DNA of 64,000 nucleotides, taken from NCBI RefSeq assembly GCF_012027555.1, contig NZ_SNUQ01000001.1, positions 1 to 64,000 on the forward strand, read 5' to 3'. The position numbers were made by a program, and so were the translations under genes. The notes beneath the pieces are model-generated. The model saw nothing but the letters and a program-made list of their open reading frames with translations. It was not told the origin of the DNA and searched no databases. The DNA is from Thermococcus sp. CX2. GTDB taxonomy: Archaea; Methanobacteriota_B; Thermococci; Thermococcales; Thermococcaceae. Below are positions 27,327-34,022 of the stretch, piece by piece. How positions within the stretch are numbered: the first letter of the stretch is position 1; every line of letters starts with the position of its first letter.

Positions 27327-27624
27327 CCCTCTTTTCCTCCAGCTCTTTTCTAAGTCTCTTGTTCTCCTCGCTGAGTTCCTTCCTAAAGGCCATCAAAAAC
27401 TCCTTATCCCTCTTTGCCTTATCCTCGAACTCGAGCAGCTCGCGATAGTTCCGCCTCATCTCGCTGAGCCTCTTCTCCAGCCTGGCCCTCTGCTCCAGGA
27501 GGAACCGCAACTTGAGGGCTTTTAGGGTTCTTTCAAGCCCTTCCAGGTCTTTGAAGCGTCTCTCTATCTCCCGCCGGTTCCTCCGTATCTCAGCCAGCTC
27601 CTCGGGGCTTACTTCTATCTCCAT
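27310..27624 (-). CDS. Coiled-coil protein of the fluoride operon
   Basis: A 104-residue, almost wholly helical protein with heptad-like runs of Leu, Arg and Glu (RRNRREIERRFKDLEGLERTLKALKLRF...). It has no membrane segment or catalytic motif. ATG follows GGGGAG and overlaps the DUF6062 stop by 10 nt (ATGGAGATAG). It overlaps the RHH-like gene by 17 nt at its end, and the two coiled coils may pair. Confidence 0.75.
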   Translation of the reverse strand: MEIEVSPEELAEIRRNRREIERRFKDLEGLERTLKALKLRFLLEQRARLEKRLSEMRRNYRELLEFEDKAKRDKEFLMAFRKELSEENKRLRKELEEKRDENNR

Positions 27625-28307
27625 AGCAAAACTCCCCTTGTCCTCTTTTTTCGCTCCTTCTTCCTTAGGGTTGCCCCGTTTTCGAGCCCTTTAAGCGCCT
27701 CTATAGCCAGTGGAAGGGATGAGACCTCTTCTTTCGTGGGCCTTTCGGTTGCCCTATAGTCGAACTTGTCTATGAGAGAGTTCATCCTTTCCCTGAGCTT
27801 CTTCAGCTTCTCCAGCTGGACTTTTCTGAGCCTCTCCGCGCTCTGGGGATTTTTCTCCCTGAGGATTGAGTCTATCATCTCGTGGTGCCTTTTGCAGAGG
27901 ATTGCCTCCGATGACTCATAAACGGGAAGGAGCTCCTCAATCCTCTCCGTGATAGCCTCCACCGTGTCCTTTTCCTTCTCCTCCACGAGAAGGCACAGGA
28001 AGCACTCGCCTTCCTTGACCTTTTCCCGGCTTTCGAGGGTTTTGATGTAAGTTGAAAGCATGTGCTCGTAGATTATCGCCACTCCCAGCGGGCCGAGCAA
28101 CGGGTTCGAGTAGGCCTTTTTGAGGGTCTTCCAGGCGTGGTAGGTGCAGAGGCCAAGGCTCTCCTTGAACTTGGCCCTAACAGCGGGGTCGTTCACGTGC
28201 TCGTAGAGGATTGTATCGATTTCAGACTCCTCGTATTCTATGAGTATCCTGCAGACTGGGCAGCCCTCCTTCATAGCCTCCCTGAGGTATATCCCCACGA
28301 TATCCAT
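27615..28307 (-). CDS. DUF6062-like protein with paired Cys/His motifs
   Basis: A 230-residue cytoplasmic protein with four metal-binding-like motifs: CPVC near the N-terminus, CTYH, CFLC in the middle and CKRH. The arrangement suggests two internal repeats, each with a CxxC and a CxxH half-site, as in the DUF6062 family. Zinc or iron binding is inferred. The ATG overlaps the stop of the toroid gene as TGATG. It is the second gene of the fluoride-riboswitch-like operon. Confidence 0.75.
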   Translation of the reverse strand: MDIVGIYLREAMKEGCPVCRILIEYEESEIDTILYEHVNDPAVRAKFKESLGLCTYHAWKTLKKAYSNPLLGPLGVAIIYEHMLSTYIKTLESREKVKEGECFLCLLVEEKEKDTVEAITERIEELLPVYESSEAILCKRHHEMIDSILREKNPQSAERLRKVQLEKLKKLRERMNSLIDKFDYRATERPTKEEVSSLPLAIEALKGLENGATLRKKERKKRTRGVLLWR

Positions 28308-29164
28308 CAGTACCACTTCAGTAGTTCGTCGAGGGCTTTCACGGCTCTGTACGTGTTCTGGAAGTTAGATATGCCCATCTCCAGCGAGCGCCTGAAGCCT
28401 CCGTTGGGATTCTGCAGTGCCCGGATGAACCTGATGTGGCCCCCTACATAGCGCGCCCTCTTGCCGAGAAGACTGAGACCTCTTGTGGCATAGAACGTCG
28501 GCTCCAGGTAGGGGGGCAGCGAGTAGGGCACCTCGGTAAAGCCGCCGTAGACCTCGCATCTGTAGAAGTGGGTGGTGTCTGGGACGGCATAGCCAAGGCC
28601 CTTGAGGGTGAAGAGGGCCTGGTAGGTCATGGTCGTGGTGGCCCCCTTCACCCCGAAGCCGTCTCCCTTGCGGAACCCCATCACGAACTCGCGTATCCTT
28701 TCCTTGGTCTCGCCGTCCATACGGTAACCCACGGCCGCCAGCGCCCTCATGGCCCAGTAGGTTGCCTCCAGGGGTGTGGCAGTTCCGAACTCCTCACTTC
28801 CGCCGAGGCCAACGGCGAACTTCCCTTCTAGCGGGTTGTATTTGGAGAAGAGCAGGTCCAGCTTTTCTCTTGCCAGGTCTCTCGCTCCCAGTAATGACAG
28901 TGCCTCGATGGCCATTGCAACGGCCACCACTGCCGTCTGCATCTGGGCGGAAGTGTAAAGGAACTCCACTGTCTTCTCCCTCTCGGGAATTTCGAGCCCG
29001 AGTAGGTCGTAAATCTTTACCGCGTAGTACGTGTCGTTAATGTTGGTCTCGTCCAAAACGCTCACGAAGCAGTAGCCGCCGTCCTCGTGGCGCCTCTCCT
29101 CAACGTAGCGGATGAGCGCATCAGCGTTAATAAACCTGCCAATCTCACTCAGCTTCGAGCCCAT
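28307..29164 (-). CDS. Prenyltransferase/squalene-oxidase repeat (alpha-toroid) protein
   Basis: A 285-residue protein made of alpha-alpha barrel repeats of the prenyltransferase and squalene oxidase type (EDGGYCF, TYWAMRALAAVGY, GDGFGVKGATTTMTYQALFTLKGLGY, NPNGGFRR...NTYRAVKAL). No cyclase DxDD motif is visible, so it is probably a binding module or an enzyme of another kind. The ATG at 29164 follows GGAGGCGG. It is the first gene after the riboswitch-like leader. Confidence 0.8.
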   Translation of the reverse strand: MGSKLSEIGRFINADALIRYVEERRHEDGGYCFVSVLDETNINDTYYAVKIYDLLGLEIPEREKTVEFLYTSAQMQTAVVAVAMAIEALSLLGARDLAREKLDLLFSKYNPLEGKFAVGLGGSEEFGTATPLEATYWAMRALAAVGYRMDGETKERIREFVMGFRKGDGFGVKGATTTMTYQALFTLKGLGYAVPDTTHFYRCEVYGGFTEVPYSLPPYLEPTFYATRGLSLLGKRARYVGGHIRFIRALQNPNGGFRRSLEMGISNFQNTYRAVKALDELLKWY

Positions 29165-29189
29165 TCTACCGCCTCCCATTATCTCTGGC

Positions 29190-29255
29190 AGAGAACAGGC
29201 GTCATCAGCCCAAAGCGGGCGGTTCGGCTCGAAGCCCGGGCGGACGCCATCGCCC
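29190..29255 (-). promoter_or_regulatory. Fluoride riboswitch (crcB motif)
   Basis: On the minus strand the RNA begins GGGCGATGGCGTCCGCCC, has a hairpin GGCT-CGA-AGCC, then GAACCGCCC, a stem GCCC-GCTTT-GGGC and finally TGATGACGCCTGTTC. These are the parts of the crcB motif: pseudoknot strands GGGCG/CGCCC, helix P1 GGCGTC/GACGCC (29243-29248 with 29198-29203), AACCGCC and TGATGA. The 5' end falls 25 nt after a TATA box at 29276-29283. The conserved ACCGCC (29218-29223) is complementary to GGCGGT in the ribosome binding site at 29168-29173. Confidence 0.85.
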
Positions 29256-29275
29256 GAAAACCCTTCGAATGGCGG

Positions 29276-29283
29276 TTAAAAAC
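29276..29283 (-). promoter_or_regulatory. Promoter (TATA) of the fluoride-riboswitch operon
   Basis: On the minus strand the element reads ACGTTTTTAACC and is the only good box A before the leader. Counting 25 nt downstream gives a start at about 29255, exactly the first base of the riboswitch motif. Confidence 0.6.
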
Positions 29284-29347
29284 GTTTGTGGTTCAATCAC
29301 CTAAAAATTTAATAACTTTAGAGCGGCCTTTAATTTGTGGTGAAATC

Positions 29348-29992
29348 ATGGAGTTTATAGCGTTCACCTATGTCGGGAACTTCGTGGACAAAGAAATAAT
29401 AACCGACGTTCTATTCAACGTTTTCGACGATGCGAACCGCTTCTTCCAGCAGAATGAGATTCCCGTGAGGTTCCTCTACATAGGAAAACTTGAGCTGGAG
29501 CCGGGTTACCTGATAAACCTCAACACCCCTGAGGGCAGGATAAGGGTTTACCCGCTTGAGGCCCTCGTTGAGGTTCTCTACTCCAGACTGCTTCAGGAAA
29601 TCAACGAGAAAGGGGACATCAAGATGAACAAGATATTTGCCCTCACCACCTTCCCGCTCGTTTCTAGGAATCCCTACTTCGACTTCTACGAGAAGTTTCT
29701 GGGCATTCACGAGGTCATCACCGGCCTCAGGATTATGATACTGTCGATGAAGCCCTTCGAGGTTCCCATAGCCCCCGACGATTCCGCCCATGAGCGCAGG
29801 ATGAAGCTTGAGACGTTTAAAAACAGGCTCCTCAAGGGTATCCTCCACGAAGTCGGGCACAGCTTTGGCCTTGAGCACTGCAGCAACCAGTGCGTCATGC
29901 ATCCCCCTGCCAACATAGAGGAGTGGGACTCGCGGATCCCGGGCTACTGCGATGAGTGCCTCCTCAATCTGAGGGCAGCCTTAGAAAAGTAA
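29348..29992 (+). CDS. amzA: Archaemetzincin (zinc metalloprotease)
   Basis: A 214-residue metzincin peptidase. The zinc motif is HEVGHSFGLEH followed by the archaemetzincin structural cysteines CSNQCVM and CDEC. The ATG at 29348 follows GGTGAAATC; the open frame upstream overlaps the divergent operon leader and is not used. Substrate unknown. A radical SAM gene follows after 38 nt. Confidence 0.92.
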   Translation: MEFIAFTYVGNFVDKEIITDVLFNVFDDANRFFQQNEIPVRFLYIGKLELEPGYLINLNTPEGRIRVYPLEALVEVLYSRLLQEINEKGDIKMNKIFALTTFPLVSRNPYFDFYEKFLGIHEVITGLRIMILSMKPFEVPIAPDDSAHERRMKLETFKNRLLKGILHEVGHSFGLEHCSNQCVMHPPANIEEWDSRIPGYCDECLLNLRAALEK

Positions 29993-30030
29993 CCGACAAG
30001 TGTTTTAACCATGAGAACCTATTAGAAGGC

Positions 30031-31077
30031 ATGTGGTTCAGGCGGATAGAGATTAGGGAAATTGAAGGGGCCATAAAAGCAATGCCCCACTACTTTGCGG
30101 TTCTCAGGGGAGATGAAGTGCCGAACTTCTTTCTATCAAAGCGGGTGGAAGTGGAATTTGACGAAGATGCGCCATTAGAAGAGCTGTGGGAAATTCACGA
30201 AGAGGCTATGGATAGATTGAGGGAGAACGACCTCAGCGAAAGCCCGGAGAAGAGCCTCCTCGACCTCAAAGCGGTTATAGCTGATAAGATCCTCGAGAGC
30301 TGCGAGCTCTGCGAGTTCAAGTGCCGAGCGAACAGAAAAAAGGAAATTGGCTACTGCAGGGTGAAGGAGAGCCTCGTTGCGAGTGATTTCCTCCACTACG
30401 GCGAGGAGCCGGAGCTGGTTCCCTCTTACACGATCTTCTTCAGTGGCTGCAACTTCCGGTGCGTCTTCTGTCAGAACTGGGACATCAGTCAGTTTCGGGC
30501 TGGAGTTGAATATTCACCGAATGAGATGGCGGAAAAGATAACCGTGGCCTTCGCACGGGGAGCCAAGAACGTGAACTTCGTCGGCGGTGAGCCGACTCCA
30601 AACCTTCCCTTCATCATCGAGACCCTCAGGCACGTCAAAGTCCCGATTCCAGTAGTCTGGAACTCCAACATGTACATGAGCGAAGAGGCGATGAAGCTTC
30701 TCGATGGGGTTGTCGATGTTTACTTAGCCGACTTCAAGTGGGGAAACGATAAATGCGCCCTGAAGTATTCGCGGGCACCCCGCTACTGGGAGGTCGTTAC
30801 CAGAAACTTCCTCCTCGCCAAGAGGCATTACAAAGCCGAGTTCCTGATAAGGCATCTCGTTATTCCTGGTCACCTCGACTGCTGCACGAGGCAGATACTA
30901 AAGTGGATAGCCGAGAACCTCGGGGAGGATGTTAGAATAAACGTGATGTTCCAGTACCGGCCAGAATACGAAGCAGGGAAACATCCAGAGATCAGCAGAA
31001 CCCTTAAGGACGAAGAGATGATTAAAGCCGCACGGCTCGTGAGAGAATTTGGATTCAAAAACGCCTTGGTGGGCTAA
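30031..31077 (+). CDS. Radical SAM protein (PflA-like, AmmeMemoRadiSam neighbour family)
   Basis: A 348-residue radical SAM enzyme. The SAM-binding cluster motif is CNFRCVFC (Cx3Cx2C), preceded by CELCEFKC...YCRV that could hold a further cluster. FVGGEPTPNLPFI and HLVIPGHLDCC are typical of the PflA-related group. The target protein or substrate is unknown. The ATG at 30031 is chosen because the longer frame begins inside the archaemetzincin gene. Confidence 0.85.
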   Translation: MWFRRIEIREIEGAIKAMPHYFAVLRGDEVPNFFLSKRVEVEFDEDAPLEELWEIHEEAMDRLRENDLSESPEKSLLDLKAVIADKILESCELCEFKCRANRKKEIGYCRVKESLVASDFLHYGEEPELVPSYTIFFSGCNFRCVFCQNWDISQFRAGVEYSPNEMAEKITVAFARGAKNVNFVGGEPTPNLPFIIETLRHVKVPIPVVWNSNMYMSEEAMKLLDGVVDVYLADFKWGNDKCALKYSRAPRYWEVVTRNFLLAKRHYKAEFLIRHLVIPGHLDCCTRQILKWIAENLGEDVRINVMFQYRPEYEAGKHPEISRTLKDEEMIKAARLVREFGFKNALVG

Positions 31078-31274
31078 CCGCCGGCCCTTGCCAGTCTGAG
31101 GACATCCATGAACTTCTCTATCTCTTCGTCTGCCCCTTCCAGAAGCACTCTGTACCTCGGCATGCCGTGGAATGGTTCTGCCTCCGAAATGACCAGCTCA
31201 ACCTCTGCTCCAGATTTTTTCAGGATGAGCTCTATTTCGTCTGGCGGGATTGCTGTTATTAACTCCTTCCTCAT
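31074..31274 (-). CDS. Small conserved-type hypothetical protein
   Basis: A 66-residue acidic protein (MRKELITAIPPDEIELILKKSG..VELVISEAEPFHGMPRYRVLLEGADEEIEKFMDVLRLARAGG) with a predicted beta-alpha-beta fold; no function recognised. The minus-strand box A GAAAAGCTATAAAACC lies just upstream. Its stop overlaps the convergent radical SAM stop by 4 nt. Confidence 0.65.
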   Translation of the reverse strand: MRKELITAIPPDEIELILKKSGAEVELVISEAEPFHGMPRYRVLLEGADEEIEKFMDVLRLARAGG

Positions 31275-31383
31275 GGCATCAGTCCTCTACGGTTTGGGGT
31301 TTTATAGCTTTTCGACACCGAAAACTTTATAAAGAAACCCAACATATGTAATATTGCAGTTACACATGGAGAGGTGATATGAC

Positions 31384-31833
31384 ATGAAGAAGTGGTTGGG
31401 AATTGGTTTGATGGTGTTGGGCCTCTTCGGCCTCGTGTTTGGAGCAGTCGCGGCATACCAGGGTGTGCCGGGACCGAACCCGGACGTTGAGAGGGCCATG
31501 GAGCCTCAAATGGTCGGTCATGGCCACGGTGCCATGGCTGAGGAGAGGGGCATGTATATGGGCCTTGGAGTTAGAGCGACTGACCTGACGGAAGTCAGCA
31601 TCGACCCTGCCGAAGTTCAGGACTACCTGAGTCAGCTCTCAGTTGAGGAGTTCACCAACCCGCGCGGAGTAACCGTCCAGAAGCTCGTCTACGACGGCGA
31701 CTATGTTGGCAAGGTCGTTGGTGACTACGACCTCAGCGAGCTGGACGTTTACGCTGCCTACGAGACCCTCAACGGCGTTAGGGTCTTCCTCGCCTACGAG
31801 GGCAACATAGTCGGCTTCGTGCTCATGAAGTGA
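31384..31833 (+). CDS. Secreted hypothetical protein
   Basis: A 149-residue protein with a signal peptide (MKKWLGIGLMVLGLFGLVFGAVAA). The mature part has a His/Met-rich start (VGHGHGAMAEERGMYMG) and a beta-rich C-terminal domain of about 75 residues. The ribosome binding site is GAGAGGTGATATG, and a box A GAAAACTTTATAAAG lies about 60 nt upstream. A metal-linked role is suggested only by the His/Met stretch. Confidence 0.7.
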   Translation: MKKWLGIGLMVLGLFGLVFGAVAAYQGVPGPNPDVERAMEPQMVGHGHGAMAEERGMYMGLGVRATDLTEVSIDPAEVQDYLSQLSVEEFTNPRGVTVQKLVYDGDYVGKVVGDYDLSELDVYAAYETLNGVRVFLAYEGNIVGFVLMK

Positions 31834-32455
31834 GCACCCCTGCCTCCTTCATTTTTAAGCTTTGGGAGGTGAGAACGTGAGAATCGTTGAAATTATCGGC
31901 GGATTCCTTTTGAGGTTTGAGCCTAAAAATAACGGGAAGCCTGTTCCTCAACCCGAGCCGGTGTTGGCGGAAGAGAGGGATAAATAGATGCCTTAATTTT
32001 CTTACCACGAGTTTCTTCGCTTCTTCTAAGACTTTTGATGCGTGCCCCTTTGCCCTAACCTTAATCTTCTTCCAGACTATCTCCCCCTCTGGATTCAGGA
32101 TGAAGGTGCTCCTTATGACGCCCTCGTATTCCTTCCCGTAGCTTTTCTTCTTGCCCCATGCCCCAAGAGCTTTGATAAGCTCTGCGTTGGGATCGCTCAG
32201 GAGCTTTATTTTTAGCCCATGTTTCTCTTTGAACTTCCGGTGAGAGTTAACTGAATCCTTGCTTACCCCAATCACCTGAAAACCGAGCTTCTCGAACTCA
32301 GGCAGCAGCTCCGTGAATTCCTTGGCCTCGGTCGTGCAGCCGGGGGTGTTATCCTTCGGATAGACGTAAAGAACGGTCCACTTTCCGAGAACGACGTCCC
32401 GAAGCGGAGCTTCGTTCTCGTTCTCATTAAAAACCTCGACATCGAGGTGGTTCAT
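31823..32455 (-). CDS. bcp: Peroxiredoxin Bcp with an anomalous C-terminal extension
   Basis: A thiol peroxidase of the BCP/PrxQ type. The peroxidatic cysteine is Cys40 in NTPGCTTEA; unlike E. coli Bcp there is no Cys five residues later. Homology-like sequence ends at about residue 150 (VLEEAKKLV). The frame runs 60 residues further through basic, non-family sequence and overlaps the upstream-strand genes by 11 nt. In the neighbouring frame a TAA stop follows GTGG (about 32002), so a +1 insertion probably removed the normal stop. The ATG at 32455 follows GGTGAT. Confidence 0.8.
   Translation of the reverse strand: MNHLDVEVFNENENEAPLRDVVLGKWTVLYVYPKDNTPGCTTEAKEFTELLPEFEKLGFQVIGVSKDSVNSHRKFKEKHGLKIKLLSDPNAELIKALGAWGKKKSYGKEYEGVIRSTFILNPEGEIVWKKIKVRAKGHASKVLEEAKKLVVRKLRHLFIPLFRQHRLGLRNRLPVIFRLKPQKESADNFNDSHVLTSQSLKMKEAGVLTS
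31877..31987 (+). CDS. Possible 36-residue small protein
   Basis: A short frame starting GTG (MRIVEIIGGFLLRFEP...) with a very strong ribosome binding site GGGAGGTGA seven nt upstream. It ends in a Pro/Glu-rich tail. It lies 43 nt after the secreted-protein gene. It falls opposite the anomalous extension of Bcp, which supports the view that the extension is not native. Function unknown; it could be a chance frame. Confidence 0.45.
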   Translation: MRIVEIIGGFLLRFEPKNNGKPVPQPEPVLAEERDK

Positions 32456-32550
32456 CCAATCACCAGGACAATTAGGCTTTCCTAACTTATTAAGGTTTCG
32501 TGGGATAAGATTATTAGGGGTAGGGTGAAGTGCCATTTTAGGTGAAGGAC

Positions 32551-33990
32551 ATGAGGTTGCCATCCCACAAAACGAAAATCATAGCCACAATAGGGCCAGC
32601 CTCCCTGAAGAGGAAGACGGTAGAGGCCATGGTAAAGGCAGGAATGAGCGTTGCACGCATAAACTTCGCCCACGGAGACTTCGAACAGCACGCGAAGACA
32701 GTGGAACTGGTAAGGAAAGTCTCCGATAGGCTCAACAGACCCATCGCCATTCTCGGCGATCTTCCAGGAGTGAAGATACGCGTTGGGGAGATCCAAAACG
32801 GTTCAGTAACGCTGAGACGCTGGCAGACGATAACCCTCACCACGCGGGATGTGGTTGGCAATGAGGCAGAGATACCCGTGCAGTTCAAGGACTTTCCCAG
32901 GATGGTATCCAAGGGGGACGTCATCTATCTGAGCGATGGCTTCATAGCGCTCCGTGTCGAGGAGGTTCACGATACCGACGTGGTCTGTAAAGTCCTCGTT
33001 GGGGGCACACTCTTCTCCCACAAGGGCATAAACGTCCCAAATGCGAGGATAGCGATAGACGCGGTGACGGAGAAGGATCTGCAGTTTCTTGAGTTCGCAA
33101 TCGAGCACGGCATGGACGCTGTAGGAATAAGCTTCGTCGGCTCGGCCTACGACGTTCTGAAGGTCAGGCGCTTCGTGGAGGAAAGAAACGCGAAGATCTT
33201 CATAATCGCCAAGATTGAGAGACCCGATGCAGTAAAGAACTTCGACCAGATACTCAGCGCCGCTGACGGCATAATGATAGCCAGGGGCGATTTGGGAGTC
33301 GAGATGCCGATTGAGAAGCTCCCGGTGCTCCAGAAAAAGCTCATAAAAAAGGCCAACATGGCGGGCAAGCCCGTCATAACAGCCACCCAGATGCTCGAAT
33401 CAATGACCCAGGAAAAGCTCCCCACGAGGGCAGAGGTCACAGACGTGGCCAACGCCATCCTCGACGGAACGGACGCGGTTATGCTCTCGGAGGAGACTGC
33501 TGTAGGCAAGTATCCCGTCGACGCAGTCAAGATGATGGCTAAGATAGCAAGAACCACCGAAGCCTACCGCGATTCTCTCTGGTCAACGCGCGTGGTAGAG
33601 TGGAAGATGAGCGAGTGGAAGGGCCAGATGCCCAAGAAGGGCACAATAAAAGACGCCATAGCGAGGAGCATCATAGAGGCCCTCAACTCGATAGACATCA
33701 AGTACATCCTTACCCCCACGAGGACCGGTGAGACGGCCAGGCTGATATCCCGTTTCAAGCCGAGGCAGTGGATTCTGGCTTTCGCCACCGACGAGAAGGT
33801 TGCCAACAGCCTCATGTTCTCCTATGGAGTCTACCCGTTCCTCGTCGAGGAGACCAGCGAGCGCGAGATACTGAACCTCATCAAGGGCCTTGGCCTCGTG
33901 AACGAAAACGACACGGTTCTGCTGACGAAGGGAACGCCGATAGGGAAGACCGCTGGAACGAACACGATACGGATATTCACCGTTGGGTGA
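32551..33990 (+). CDS. pyk: Pyruvate kinase
   Basis: A 479-residue glycolytic enzyme converting PEP and ADP to pyruvate and ATP. Motifs: TKIIATIGPAS, ARINFAHGD, the catalytic lysine region IIAKIERPDAV, MIARGDLGVEMP and TATQMLESMT, and a C-terminal regulatory domain. The ATG at 32551 follows GGTGAAG; divergent from bcp with about 95 nt between starts. No Tgr site (TATCAC-N5-GTGATA) is visible upstream. Confidence 0.97.
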   Translation: MRLPSHKTKIIATIGPASLKRKTVEAMVKAGMSVARINFAHGDFEQHAKTVELVRKVSDRLNRPIAILGDLPGVKIRVGEIQNGSVTLRRWQTITLTTRDVVGNEAEIPVQFKDFPRMVSKGDVIYLSDGFIALRVEEVHDTDVVCKVLVGGTLFSHKGINVPNARIAIDAVTEKDLQFLEFAIEHGMDAVGISFVGSAYDVLKVRRFVEERNAKIFIIAKIERPDAVKNFDQILSAADGIMIARGDLGVEMPIEKLPVLQKKLIKKANMAGKPVITATQMLESMTQEKLPTRAEVTDVANAILDGTDAVMLSEETAVGKYPVDAVKMMAKIARTTEAYRDSLWSTRVVEWKMSEWKGQMPKKGTIKDAIARSIIEALNSIDIKYILTPTRTGETARLISRFKPRQWILAFATDEKVANSLMFSYGVYPFLVEETSEREILNLIKGLGLVNENDTVLLTKGTPIGKTAGTNTIRIFTVG

Positions 33991-34022
33991 GGCCCTCTGC
34001 CTCCCCTCGGTATATTTTAAGG

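Noticed and set aside
32480-32560. Search for a Tgr glycolytic regulator site upstream of pyruvate kinase
   Set aside because: No TATCAC-N5-GTGATA sequence is visible in the bcp-pyk intergenic region.
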